Below, one piece after another: positions 35,844 to 48,863 of a DNA stretch of 64,000 bases. Within the stretch, counting starts at the first letter, position 1. Every line of letters starts with the position of its first letter. The notes below the pieces were generated by a model, which saw nothing but the letters and a program-made list of their open reading frames with translations, made no database searches and was not told the origin of the DNA. The position numbers were made by a program, and so were the translations under genes. Source of the DNA: JASHUC01 sp035523875 (GTDB lineage: Bacteria > Pseudomonadota > Gammaproteobacteria > Steroidobacterales > Steroidobacteraceae); the NCBI GenBank assembly GCA_035523875.1, contig DATKPY010000014.1, positions 1 to 64,000 on the forward strand. Direction: 5' to 3'.

Positions 35844-37271
35844 ATGGCCAGGATCCGCGCCATTTCAGCCGCCGTTCTCTGGCGCCGCTCCATGCTGATC
35901 GCGCTCATCGTCGCGTGCGCGTTCTTCATGGAGAGCCTCGACGCGACCATCATCGTCACCGCCGTGCCGGCGATCGGGCAGAGCTTCGGCACCGCCGCGA
36001 CGCGCGTGAGTCTCGCCATCACCGCCTACGTGCTCGCGACCGCGGCGTGCATTCCGGCGAGCGGCTGGCTCGCCGATCGCGTCGGGGCGCGCGATCTGTT
36101 TGCCTCGGCCATCGGGCTGTTCACGGCTGCCTCCATGGTCTGCGGTGTGGCGCCCACGTTCTCCGCCTTCATCGCGGCGCGCATCGTGCAGGGAAGTGCC
36201 GCCGCGATGATGTCCCCGGTCGGCCGACTGGTGGTCCTGCGCAACACGGAGAAGCGCGATCTGATGCAGGCACTCTCGACCCTGGTATGGCCCGCGCTGT
36301 TCGCACCGGTGCTCGGGCCGCCGCTCGGCGGGCTCATCACGAGCGCGCTCTCGTGGCGCTGGATCTTCTACGTGAACGTGCCGCTCGGGATCGCGGGCAT
36401 CGCGCTGGTGCTCGCCTTCATTCCGAATCAACGCGCCGTCGAGCGCACCGCGTTCGATGGGCGCGGGTTTGCGCTCATGGGCGTGACGCTCGCGAGCCTC
36501 GCCTACGGGGTCGATCTCGTCGGGGCGAGCGGTTCGGACATTCCCCTCGGGCTCGGACTCATCGCCGCGGCGCTCGCCACCGGCTTTCTCGCCGTGCGGC
36601 ACTTGGGCTCGACGCGAGATCCGCTCGTACGGCTCGCATCCCTGCGGGTGCCGACGTTCTTCGCGGGCGCGGTCTCCGGAGGCACGCTCTCGCGCGCCGC
36701 CATCAGCGCAACCCCGTTCCTGCTGCCCCTCATGTTCCAAGTCGGCTTCGGTGTCTCGCCGGTCGTCTCCGGACTGCTGTTGCTCATCTACATGGCCGCA
36801 AATCTCTCCATGAAGGCGCTCACCAATCCGATCCTGAGGCGCTTCGGGATGCGCAGTGTCCTCATCGTCAACGGCGCGCTCGCCTCCGCGTGCATCGCGG
36901 CGTGTGCGCTCATCTCCCCGAGCCTGCCGCGTGCATTGAGCGGACTCATCCTCGCCCTCGCAGGCGCGAGCCGCTCGATGCAATTCACAGCCATCAGCTT
37001 CGTGAGCTTCGCCGACATCGCTCCCGAGGAGCGCGCCTCGGCGAGTGTGCTCTCCTCGCTCACGCAGCAGATCAGCATGGGAATGGGTGTGGCCGTCGGC
37101 GCGCTCATGCTCAACTTCAGCCGCCTGCTGCGCCATGGCGCCGGACTCGGACTCCACGACTTCCGGCTCGCGCTGGTGCTCGCCGGGGCAATGAGCGCCC
37201 TCGCGCTCCCCGCCTACGCGCGCCTCGCACCGGATGCGGGCGCGGAGCTGAGCGGTCACCGGCCCGCGTAG
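35844..37271 (+). CDS. MFS transporter, DHA2 (EmrB/QacA-like) drug:proton antiporter
   Basis: A 475-residue transporter with about 14 membrane segments. Family marks are FMESLDATIIVTAVPAIGQSF near the first helix, ASGWLADRVGARDLFASAIGLFTAAS (motif A) and APVLGPPLGGLITSALSWRWIFYVNVPLGI (motif C region). ATG 35844 was chosen as the last good start before the first helix; ATG 35892 is possible. It likely exports drugs or metabolites. It is divergent from the isochorismatase-like gene, and icd follows after 87 nt. Confidence 0.9.
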   Translation: MARIRAISAAVLWRRSMLIALIVACAFFMESLDATIIVTAVPAIGQSFGTAATRVSLAITAYVLATAACIPASGWLADRVGARDLFASAIGLFTAASMVCGVAPTFSAFIAARIVQGSAAAMMSPVGRLVVLRNTEKRDLMQALSTLVWPALFAPVLGPPLGGLITSALSWRWIFYVNVPLGIAGIALVLAFIPNQRAVERTAFDGRGFALMGVTLASLAYGVDLVGASGSDIPLGLGLIAAALATGFLAVRHLGSTRDPLVRLASLRVPTFFAGAVSGGTLSRAAISATPFLLPLMFQVGFGVSPVVSGLLLLIYMAANLSMKALTNPILRRFGMRSVLIVNGALASACIAACALISPSLPRALSGLILALAGASRSMQFTAISFVSFADIAPEERASASVLSSLTQQISMGMGVAVGALMLNFSRLLRHGAGLGLHDFRLALVLAGAMSALALPAYARLAPDAGAELSGHRPA

Positions 37272-37328
37272 GCCCAGTGCCGCGTCTGCGCGCTGCGGCC
37301 GGCGGCGCTTGGCACCGCGCGAGCCTGA

Positions 37329-37334
37329 TATATT
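37329..37334 (+). promoter_or_regulatory. Candidate -10 element upstream of icd
   Basis: TATATT lies 25 nt before the icd start, with TTGGCA 14 nt further upstream, a spacing that is too short for an ideal sigma-70 promoter. The same TATATTAGC string occurs before katG, which supports it as a promoter element of this genome. Confidence 0.4.
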
Positions 37335-37358
37335 AGCTGCGCCCGCCCGAGGTATCCC

Positions 37359-39584
<2,226 letters not shown>

Positions 39585-39597
39585 CGGCACCGGCCGT

Positions 39598-40542
39598 TCA
39601 CCACCCCGGCCGCTGCCGATACGGCAGGAGCGACACATAGGCGAAGATGTCGTGGATCTTCCCGCCGCGAATCTTGAACGTCTCGATGATCTCGGTCGTG
39701 TTCGGGTAGGATGCGAGACTGAATCCGCTGCGCGGAGCGCCTGCGGCGCGGCGTGCGGGCGGTCGGATGTCGCCGGGATGCTGAAACATCACCACCGCGT
39801 AGACGATGCCGCGCTCGGGATCGACCAGCAGGAAGCGGCGATTCGTGATCTCGTGGATATAGGCGTAGAGCCTCGCGTTGAACTGCGCGCGCGCGCTCAC
39901 GGCCGGGCGTGTCGCGGTGGCCGGTGCGGGTGCCGTCTGCGCACCGTTCTCGATGCGCACGCAGTCCTCCGCGAACGGCACGATATCGCCGTCGCCTCGC
40001 ACGATACCGTTGAAGTACTGATCGGCATCGTCGATGAGCGCCGCGCGCGAGCTGCGCTCGCTCTCGGGCACGGGCTCCTCCCACAGCGGATCCGCAGTGA
40101 CGAGCCGGTCGAACGATCCGTGTATTCCGCTCGCCTGGCGCACCACGAACTGCTCGATCTCGGTCAGGCGCCTGCCGCGCTCCTTGAGCCGCACGCCGAG
40201 CAGCGCCGTCACCCCATTTTCGGATGCGGTGCCGTAGAACGCGGCCTGCCCGCTCGCCGGGTCTTCGATGTAGAGCTTAAATGTGCCGAGCCCGTCGATG
40301 GTCTGCCACAGCCCATCCCCGAGCGACATCCGGTTGGTGTTCTCCGTGAATCTGACGCCGGGCGCAACCGGCAGACGCGACGGATCGTGCGCGACGAGCG
40401 CCGCAAGGTACTGGTCCATCAGTCCCTTGAGGCAGCTGCGCTCACAGTGCGGGCCCTGGGGCGCCGCGAGCGCCACGGTGCACGCGAGCGAGGCGCTCGC
40501 GAGTAGCGTCGCGCCCATCCGTTTCGGCTGGTTCCTGCTCAT
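39598..40542 (-). CDS. Secreted tandem NTF2-like protein, DUF8021-like, paralogue 4
   Basis: A 314-residue protein with a signal peptide ending near residue 27 and the paired cysteines Cys33 and Cys37 (CERSC). First half: YLAALVAHDPSRLPVAPGVRFTEN, AAFYGTASENGVTALLGVRLKE. Second half: ALIDDADQYFNGIV, EDCVRIENGAQT, DPERGIVYAVVMFQHPG. It keeps the first cysteine of the second-half pair but not the partner. GGGAGG lies just before ATG 40542. Its start overlaps the stop of the upstream MFS gene (ATGA), so it is translationally coupled to a transporter; this is the strongest hint that the family handles a transported small molecule. Confidence 0.85.
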   Translation of the reverse strand: MSRNQPKRMGATLLASASLACTVALAAPQGPHCERSCLKGLMDQYLAALVAHDPSRLPVAPGVRFTENTNRMSLGDGLWQTIDGLGTFKLYIEDPASGQAAFYGTASENGVTALLGVRLKERGRRLTEIEQFVVRQASGIHGSFDRLVTADPLWEEPVPESERSSRAALIDDADQYFNGIVRGDGDIVPFAEDCVRIENGAQTAPAPATATRPAVSARAQFNARLYAYIHEITNRRFLLVDPERGIVYAVVMFQHPGDIRPPARRAAGAPRSGFSLASYPNTTEIIETFKIRGGKIHDIFAYVSLLPYRQRPGW

Positions 40543-41909
40543 GACGCCTCCCATAGCGCAGTCGAGGATTTCGGCGCCGGCTCGCCTGCGAGGTCGACAT
40601 GCTTGGTCTCCGGCCCCGCGAGCGCGCCGAGGCACAGCAGCAACCCCCCGAGCGCGAGCAACGCAATCGGTGTGAGCGGATAGGCGATCCATCGGGCGAG
40701 CCCGAGCATGTAGAACGAGTAAAGGCCCGGCAGCGCCGCTGCGAGGCTGAAACTGATCCCATAGCCGCTCGCGCGAATCTCCGTTCGGAAGCTCTCCGTC
40801 AGGTACGCTGTGATCACCGGCCAGAGGAGCATGGAGAGCCCGATGACGAGCGCGACGAGACCCACGAGCGTCGCGGGCGCCCGATACCCGCCGGCAATCA
40901 ATAAATAGTAAAGAACGCACACCGGGGCGAGATTGACGATGCCACCCAGCAGGATCGTCCTGCGCCGGCCTATCTGTTGACCGAGCATGCCGATGAGCGG
41001 AAACGCGGGAATGACGCAGCCGGCGCCGAGCAGAATGCCGGCGTTCACCTGTGCCGTGCTGGCGCCGAGCACAGTCCCGAGCACGCCCGGCAGCGCGCCG
41101 ACGGTCGCATCGAGCGTGAGCCAGGCGCCGCTCATGACCACGAACAGCTGCGCCAGGCGCGCACGGTTCGAGCGGGCGAAGAGCTCACGCAAGGGCGCAT
41201 TGCCCCGCGAGGAGGCATGCCAGACGTCCGACTCCGGAACTCTGAGGAAGTAATAGAGAAAGAGTCCGCCGCCGAGCAGGGCACCGACGCCGAACGGAAT
41301 GCGCCAGCCCCATACCGCATAGTGCGACTCCGGGCCACCGAGCGGTATCAGTCGCAGCAGCGCCGAGCCGAGCAGCGAGATGCACACGAGCGCTGCGGGG
41401 TAGCCCACATGAATGAGCGCCGCGTCGACCCCCCTGCGCTCCTTGCGCGAGTACTCCATGGCGAGCGGATTGGCAGCCGTGTACTCCCCGCCCACGAACG
41501 CCCCGGCGATGAGGCGCAGCACGAGCAGCGCTGCGATCGCCGCATCGCCCCACGCCGCCTGGCCTGGCAGCAGCCCGATGAGCAATGTCGCGACCGAGAA
41601 ACCGCACGCCGAGACGAGCGTTGCGCGGCGGCGCCCGAGTCGATCGCCAAAATGACCGAAGATGAACGCGCCGATCGGGCGACCGATGAGCGAGACCGCG
41701 AAGGTGAGCGAGAGGATCGTCGCGCGGCCCTGAGCCCCGATGCCGGGCGGTACGAAGTAGACGAGCGCCGGGGCAAGTACGGTGATCGGCAGATAGATCT
41801 CGAACATGTCGACGAAGAAGCCGAAGTACGCCGCCCGCACGGCGCTGCGCGCAATTCGCTCGCGCGATTGTCCGGTGAGCAGTTGGGCGCGCTCCATATG
41901 GACGTTCAC
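40539..41909 (-). CDS. MFS transporter, metabolite:H+ symporter type
   Basis: A 456-residue transporter with about 12 membrane segments. The pattern FGFFVDMFEIYLPITVLAPAL, IGRPIGAFIFGHFGDRLGRRRATLVSA and RLIAGAFVGGEYTAANPLAMEY is that of the sugar/metabolite-proton symporter branch that includes organic-acid and aromatic-acid carriers. GTG 41909 or ATG 41897 could be the start; neither has a clear ribosome site. It is translationally coupled to paralogue 4 and divergent from the remains of a flavin monooxygenase gene, which suggests a former transport and oxidation unit. Confidence 0.9.
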   Translation of the reverse strand: MNVHMERAQLLTGQSRERIARSAVRAAYFGFFVDMFEIYLPITVLAPALVYFVPPGIGAQGRATILSLTFAVSLIGRPIGAFIFGHFGDRLGRRRATLVSACGFSVATLLIGLLPGQAAWGDAAIAALLVLRLIAGAFVGGEYTAANPLAMEYSRKERRGVDAALIHVGYPAALVCISLLGSALLRLIPLGGPESHYAVWGWRIPFGVGALLGGGLFLYYFLRVPESDVWHASSRGNAPLRELFARSNRARLAQLFVVMSGAWLTLDATVGALPGVLGTVLGASTAQVNAGILLGAGCVIPAFPLIGMLGQQIGRRRTILLGGIVNLAPVCVLYYLLIAGGYRAPATLVGLVALVIGLSMLLWPVITAYLTESFRTEIRASGYGISFSLAAALPGLYSFYMLGLARWIAYPLTPIALLALGGLLLCLGALAGPETKHVDLAGEPAPKSSTALWEAS

Positions 41910-42039
41910 CGGACCAATTCTACGCGGCAGCGGGCGGATCGGAAGCGGAGGATAGTCCGGGCAATACGGAGCCGTTCGCCGCAGCGCCCGCGTGAGCGAG
42001 CGCGGGTAGCCGCGACTCCGCTAGAATCCCACCGGCGGC

Positions 42040-42510
42040 GCGATGGCCGGCGGACGTGGTACTGGAACCGGTATCCCGGAGCCCGGTGCGACGTAGAGAG
42101 CATGGCATATTCGTATTCGTTCTCGCCGGAGCTCGAGCGAGAATGGGTGTGGGCCGAGCGCTACGCCACCCAGGGTGAGATCCTGCGCTATCTCCTCATG
42201 GCGACAGGCCGCCTGTTGCAGCCACGCGTTCCGCCGCTTCCAGGCCCCGACTCGTTCCGCGGGGCCGTCTATCAAACGAGCGACTGGCCCAATGCATCCC
42301 GCCGAGTGGATCCCGATCATTGCGCAGCACGCCGCGGAACTCACCGCATTCCAGCGCACGCCGTACCTCAGCGTGCCTGCGCACAATCGCCCGCTCGATC
42401 CGACGGCGCGACGGGCGCTGATGGAGAACTATGCGCCCTTCAGGAAAGGGCTTCGCACGGGCTTCACGTCGCGACTGCCCGTCGAAACACCGCAACCCTC
42501 GGCGCTCGAT
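42040..42510 (+). pseudogene. Decayed flavin-containing (Baeyer-Villiger type) monooxygenase
   Basis: Three fragments of one monooxygenase lie in order. The first (42045-42195) reads TWYWNRYPGARCDVESMAYS followed by EILRYL, typical of the FAD-binding half. It joins directly to ATGRLLQPRVPPLPG (42200-42290), skipping about 50 residues. After a frame change near 42290-42300, WIPIIAQHAAELTAFQRTPY continues with SVPAHNRPLDP to about 42480. The N-terminal FAD-binding GxGxxG and the NADPH-binding GxGxxG are both missing. An intact enzyme would be about 500-600 residues, so this is a non-functional remnant. Confidence 0.8.
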
Positions 42511-42784
42511 CGTCGCGGGCGTGTTTCCTCCGCCGGGCGCTGCGCTCACGATGCGGCTTCCGCCAAGCCGGGTGAGTGTGGAGGTGAGCCGCGAGCTGAG
42601 TCCTACGGAGCGGGCTCCCCGCGCGCGCATGAGGTGGAACTTCGCAGACCCCCAGGAGTCTCAAGCGTTGCAGGTCCGCGTTGCCATCAGATGATGCGCG
42701 CGTGATCCCGTCGCGAGCAGAGCGATAATGATTCCACGGGCACCGGGCGCATCCATCTGACTGTTGTGGATGGAGGTTCGAGTG

Positions 42785-43441
42785 ATGCGCATTTGCTGCT
42801 TCCTGTCGGGACCGATCGTCGTCGGAATCGCTACGATGAGCCTGTCACCCATGGCCGCTTGGGCGCAGGGTACGAACGGAGTCGGTCAATTCGAGCTGAG
42901 CACCCGGAACGACCCCGAGACGCTCGCGTTTACCAGAGCTCATGAGCTGCTCGTTTGCAATCGAACCGAGCAGCATCCGATCAATCTCGAATCCCAGCTT
43001 CCCCCGTGGGAGGTGCTTGCAGAATCGCCGGCTCGGGCGTCGAGATCGCCCGCGACGGCACTGAACGTAAGCTACCGCGGTTCGACACGCCGGCTCGAGC
43101 CCGGACAGTGCGACCTGCTGCGCGCTGCGACCGTGCAGATCGGCTCTGCTTCCGCGCTTTCGGCCACGAGCACGCTCCCGGGCACGGTCCGCGACGTGAT
43201 TCCCGGTCGGGTCTTACGCGCGGAAATGGCGTCCGACACGCTCGCAGCGCAACTGCAGCGCGCGGATCAGACGACCCGCGCCGGCACGGCGGAGTTGAAT
43301 CGTGCCCGCCGAACGCTGGTGCGGGCGACACACGCGCTCGATGCGACTCAGCGACTCGAGGCTCGGGTTTGGCGGGATGAGCGCAACGCGGGGCATACGG
43401 AGGAGAGCGCGCTCTCGAGCGCCGAACGATCGATCGGGTGA
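42785..43441 (+). CDS. Secreted protein of unknown function
   Basis: A 218-residue protein. ATG 42785 has GGAGG about 8 nt upstream. The N-terminus is a signal peptide (FLSGPIVVGIATMSLSPMAAWAQ). The mature part has a region reading HELLVCNRTEQHPINLESQL and YRGSTRRLEPGQCDLLRAATVQI, possibly an immunoglobulin-like or beta domain with one cysteine pair. A charged helical C-terminus (AAQLQRADQTTRAGTAELNRARRTLVRA) is likely coiled coil. I do not recognise the family. It follows the monooxygenase remnant and precedes the carotenoid oxygenase gene with a 205-nt gap. Confidence 0.7.
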   Translation: MRICCFLSGPIVVGIATMSLSPMAAWAQGTNGVGQFELSTRNDPETLAFTRAHELLVCNRTEQHPINLESQLPPWEVLAESPARASRSPATALNVSYRGSTRRLEPGQCDLLRAATVQIGSASALSATSTLPGTVRDVIPGRVLRAEMASDTLAAQLQRADQTTRAGTAELNRARRTLVRATHALDATQRLEARVWRDERNAGHTEESALSSAERSIG

Positions 43442-43646
43442 TGCCGAGCGAAAACGGCGCTCTCGACCTTAAGAAGGCGGCGCCGGGGATCGCGGCGACG
43501 GCATCCCTCCCCCCGAGCGAGCAAGTATTTCAAGGGGCGCAACGCTCTGCCGGGGGGTCCTCGCGCTATGATTGGCGGGGACGCATTTCCTCGGATGCAC
43601 CGGGGATCGCGGCCACGCGGCGAGCCTGGAGGCGGGGAGGAGTCAG

Positions 43647-45110
43647 ATGGTCCGGCGATTCGGCGATCAGCACTTTTCAGGCGACTTCTTCCCGACGCTG
43701 CGCTTCGAGGGCGAAATCTTCGATTGCGAGGTCGAGGGCGAGATTCCGCGCGACATTCGCGGCACCTTCTATCGACTGGGCGGAGACTGGCTTTACCCGC
43801 CGGTGTCGCCGCATGACGCCCCGTTCAGTGCCGATGGCTACCTCTCGATGTTTCGCTTCTGGAACGGGCGCGTGGATTACCGGGGCCGCTTCGTGCGCAC
43901 GCCCCGCTACGTTGCGAATCGCAACGCCCGGCGCCAGCTCTTCGGCATCTACCGCAACCGTTCGGCGGATGATCCGTCGGTGCGTTCGTTGAGCAGCACG
44001 GTCGCGAACACCACCCCTGTGGTGCATGCCGGGCGTCTGTTCGCGACGAAGGAGGACGCGAGACCCTACGAAATCGATCCGCACACGCTCGAGACACGCG
44101 GCGAATGGGACTTCTACGGAAAGTTCGCGAGCCTGACGTGCACGGCGCACCCGAAGATCGATCCCGTGACCGGCGAGATGATCTGCTTCGGCTACGAGGC
44201 GACCGGAGAGGCCTCCAGGGACGTATTCGTCTATTTCATAGACCGGTCGGGCCACGTGACCCGCGAGGTGCGCCTCGAGGCTCCTTACGTGAGCGAGATG
44301 CACGACATGGCGATCACTCGCACGCACGTCGTGCTCCCCATGTACCCGCTGACCACCGACAAGCAGTGGCTCGCTCAAGGCAACATTCACTGGTACTGGG
44401 ACGAGCGCTTGCCGGGCTACCTCTGCGTGCTGCCGCGTGACGGGACGGCGCGGGATGCGCGCTGGATCAAGGGTCCGCCGCATGCCATGGTGCACACGCT
44501 CAATGCCACGACCGAGAAGAATCGCCTGGTGGTCGACGGCTCGGTGTCGGACGGCAATCCCTTCCCGTTCTTCCCCAACCGCTACGGCGCACCCTGGAGC
44601 CCCGAATCCGGAACATCGACCATTCGTCGCTGGACCCTCGATCTAGACTCCAAACACGAGGGCTGGGAGGAACAGAGGCCCTTCCCCATGGCGCCGGGCG
44701 GACTGCCGCGCATCGACGATCGATTCACCTCCATGCCCTATCGCTACGGTTACATGGGGTACTCGGATCCAACGCGACCCCGCGATGAGAAGCTTGCCGC
44801 GGGGCGCGCCTTTCCAATGACGAACTGCCTCGGTCGCTACCATGTGGGCAGCGGTAAGCTCGACACGCTCTTCGTAGGCAGCGACGGCACCCTGCAGGAA
44901 GCGTGCTTCGTTCCGAAGAGCAGTACGGCCACCGAGGGCGAGGGCTATCTCGTGGGTGTGTACAGCAATCTCGCCGCCGCGCGCTCCGAGCTCATCGTCG
45001 TCGATGCATTGCGCATGGAGGAGCTCGCGCGCGTCATCCTGCCTTTCCAGATCTCGGTGCAGGTGCACGGCTGCTGGGCGTCGTACGATGATCTGCCATT
45101 CGAGATGTGA
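43647..45110 (+). CDS. Carotenoid-cleavage-type oxygenase (retinal pigment epithelial membrane protein family)
   Basis: A 487-residue non-heme iron oxygenase. ATG 43647 was chosen because GGGGAGGAG lies just upstream. The four iron-binding histidines are identifiable as His168 (TAHPKID), His219 (EMHDM), His283 (MVHTLNA) and His474 (VQVHGCW), spread over a seven-blade propeller as in the family; RLGGDWLYPP and FSADGYLSMF are also typical. Members cleave carotenoids, stilbenes or lignin-derived lignostilbenes. No carotenoid genes are near, so lignostilbene-like aromatics are a reasonable alternative. Confidence 0.92.
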   Translation: MVRRFGDQHFSGDFFPTLRFEGEIFDCEVEGEIPRDIRGTFYRLGGDWLYPPVSPHDAPFSADGYLSMFRFWNGRVDYRGRFVRTPRYVANRNARRQLFGIYRNRSADDPSVRSLSSTVANTTPVVHAGRLFATKEDARPYEIDPHTLETRGEWDFYGKFASLTCTAHPKIDPVTGEMICFGYEATGEASRDVFVYFIDRSGHVTREVRLEAPYVSEMHDMAITRTHVVLPMYPLTTDKQWLAQGNIHWYWDERLPGYLCVLPRDGTARDARWIKGPPHAMVHTLNATTEKNRLVVDGSVSDGNPFPFFPNRYGAPWSPESGTSTIRRWTLDLDSKHEGWEEQRPFPMAPGGLPRIDDRFTSMPYRYGYMGYSDPTRPRDEKLAAGRAFPMTNCLGRYHVGSGKLDTLFVGSDGTLQEACFVPKSSTATEGEGYLVGVYSNLAAARSELIVVDALRMEELARVILPFQISVQVHGCWASYDDLPFEM

Positions 45111-45134
45111 GAACCGGCAAAGGGGGAGATCACC

Positions 45135-45380
45135 ATGGGCATTCTTGCTTGGATCGTCGTCGGTCTGATCGCGGGCTGGGGCGCGGGGAAGGTGATGAAG
45201 GGCGGTGGCTACGGAGTCGTCATGGACATCGTGCTCGGAATCCTCGGCGGCATCGTCGGGGGCTGGATATTCGGGGCGCTCGGCATCTGGCACGGAGGCG
45301 GTCTCATCGGGTCGATCATCGTCGCCTTCATCGGCGCGGTGATTCTGGTCTTCATCACTCGCCTGCTCAAAAGAGCCTGA
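45135..45380 (+). CDS. GlsB/YeaQ/YmgE family small membrane protein
   Basis: An 81-residue protein with three hydrophobic segments and the glycine-rich pattern of this stress-response family (WIVVGLIAGWGAGKVMKGGGYGVVMDIVLGILGGIVGGWIFG). It is often named transglycosylase-associated protein; its molecular role is not known. AGGGGGAG lies about 7 nt before the ATG. It starts 24 nt after the oxygenase stop, so the two are probably cotranscribed. Confidence 0.93.
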   Translation: MGILAWIVVGLIAGWGAGKVMKGGGYGVVMDIVLGILGGIVGGWIFGALGIWHGGGLIGSIIVAFIGAVILVFITRLLKRA

Positions 45381-45400
45381 GCGCTGCACTGCCGTAGCGC

Positions 45401-45427
45401 AGCCGCGATCGGCAGCCCTTCGCGGCT
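45401..45427 (+). terminator. Possible terminator after the GlsB-like gene
   Basis: A perfect 8-bp stem (AGCCGCGA/TCGCGGCT) with an 11-nt loop begins 20 nt past the stop codon, followed by the pyrimidine-rich CGGTCTTCGTCT. Stem and position fit a terminator; the loop is large. Confidence 0.45.
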
Positions 45428-45439
45428 CGGTCTTCGTCT

Positions 45440-45463
45440 ATCGCCTCGATCGAGACAGGCGAT
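45440..45463. promoter_or_regulatory. Inverted repeat upstream of katG, candidate operator
   Basis: ATCGCCT and AGGCGAT form a 7-bp inverted repeat around a 10-nt centre that contains the palindrome CTCGATCGAG (45445-45454). It lies about 60-80 nt before the katG start and just upstream of the TATATT candidate -10 at 45486-45491. OxyR or a Fur-family regulator would be expected for katG, but the site does not match a known consensus that I can confirm. Confidence 0.35.
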
Positions 45464-45485
45464 CACGCCGCTTGCGCCCCGGCGG

Positions 45486-45491
45486 TATATT
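45486..45491 (+). promoter_or_regulatory. Candidate -10 element upstream of katG
   Basis: TATATT lies 31 nt before the katG start and shares TATATTAGC with the region before icd. No clear -35 was found at normal spacing, which is common for activator-dependent promoters. Confidence 0.35.
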
Positions 45492-45521
45492 AGCGCTTCA
45501 CTTTGAGAACGCGAGGCGCCC

Positions 45522-47708
<2,187 letters not shown>

Positions 47709-47721
47709 GCCGCGCGGAGGA

Positions 47722-48786
47722 TCAGTGGCGAGATGCCCAGGCGAGTCCGTCCGGCTGCGGTCCCACGTCGATGCGGTCCACGAGCGCCATTGTGCCCATG
47801 TCCAACACGGCGACGTAGTTGTCGGACGTGCACGCGACGTAGGCCCGCCTGTCATCGGGCGCCACCAGCACACCGGCACAGCCCCTGCCGACATGCATGC
47901 GCTTGATCTCGGTGCGAGCCTTGGCGTCGTAAATCAGAACATCGCCGGTGCGTAGACTCGAGATGAGGACTCGCCTGCCGTCGTGGGTGAACTTGACGCG
48001 ATTGGCGCCGATCGCCTTCGCGTCGAGAACGTGTGCCAGTTTCCTCGCCGCCGTATCGATCACATAAACTCGTCCGGATGCGGAGGACGCCGTCCACACT
48101 TCCTTGCCGTCGGGCGACAGGTCCACGCCCTCCGCACCCCTTTCCGTCGCTACGAGTGTGTGAACCCATACGAGCGGCGGACGAACGCCTGCGGGTGGCC
48201 TCGGTGCGCGCGAGCGTGGCGCAAACGGAAGGTTCCGGGCCTGCTCGAGCGCAAAGATGCTGAGCGATCCGGACATGACGTTGGTCGCATAGATGCGCTT
48301 TAGATCGGGCGTCAGCACCAGCATGTGGGTCCAGCTCTGACCGGTGCCCATGATCCAATCGACCTGTCGGGACGCGAGATCGAGCCGGGCGATCGCCATG
48401 GCGCCCTGCGCGGTAAACCACAGCTTGCCACTGGAGATGGCGAGACCGTGCACGCCCGTCAGCGGGCCGGTGTCGATCGGCGCGAGCGCGCGCTGGCCGA
48501 TGAGATCGAGAACGTCGATTCGATGGAAACTGGAATTGCCCATGTTCGAGACGTACGCGGTTCTGCCGTCCGCGTCGGCAATGACCTCATGGGGATCCGG
48601 CCCGATCGGCATCTTCGCAACGACCGCGTCGGATAGCGGATCCACGATGGCGAGCGTGTGATCCCCCTTCGAGGTCGCGAGTAAGGCATTCGCGGGCGTC
48701 GCTTCCGCAGCAAGCGCGTATCCTCCGATCGCGAGCGCCCACGCTAGCGCTGCGCCGATGAGCAGAGCGGCTTTCTTTTGCGGCAT
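47722..48786 (-). CDS. Secreted YncE-like beta-propeller protein
   Basis: A 354-residue protein from ATG 48786 (GAGGAC about 7 nt upstream) with a signal peptide (ALLIGAALAWALAIGGYALAA). Repeated blades of about 40 residues carry the YVTN-type pattern: LLATSKGDHTLAIVDPLSDAVVAKMPIGPDPHEVIADADGRTAYVSNMG, LKRIYATNVMSGSLSI, GKEVWTASSASGRVYVIDTA and DRRAYVACTSDNYVAVLD. Members are periplasmic propellers; some accompany quinoproteins or metal uptake, but the role here is unknown. Convergent with katG. Confidence 0.9.
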   Translation of the reverse strand: MPQKKAALLIGAALAWALAIGGYALAAEATPANALLATSKGDHTLAIVDPLSDAVVAKMPIGPDPHEVIADADGRTAYVSNMGNSSFHRIDVLDLIGQRALAPIDTGPLTGVHGLAISSGKLWFTAQGAMAIARLDLASRQVDWIMGTGQSWTHMLVLTPDLKRIYATNVMSGSLSIFALEQARNLPFAPRSRAPRPPAGVRPPLVWVHTLVATERGAEGVDLSPDGKEVWTASSASGRVYVIDTAARKLAHVLDAKAIGANRVKFTHDGRRVLISSLRTGDVLIYDAKARTEIKRMHVGRGCAGVLVAPDDRRAYVACTSDNYVAVLDMGTMALVDRIDVGPQPDGLAWASRH

Positions 48787-48863
48787 GGCACGTCCTCGGT
48801 CGATCCGCTCGGTGCGGCGCGGCGGCACCCACGCATGCTAGCGCGAAAGTCTCGGGTTATCTC

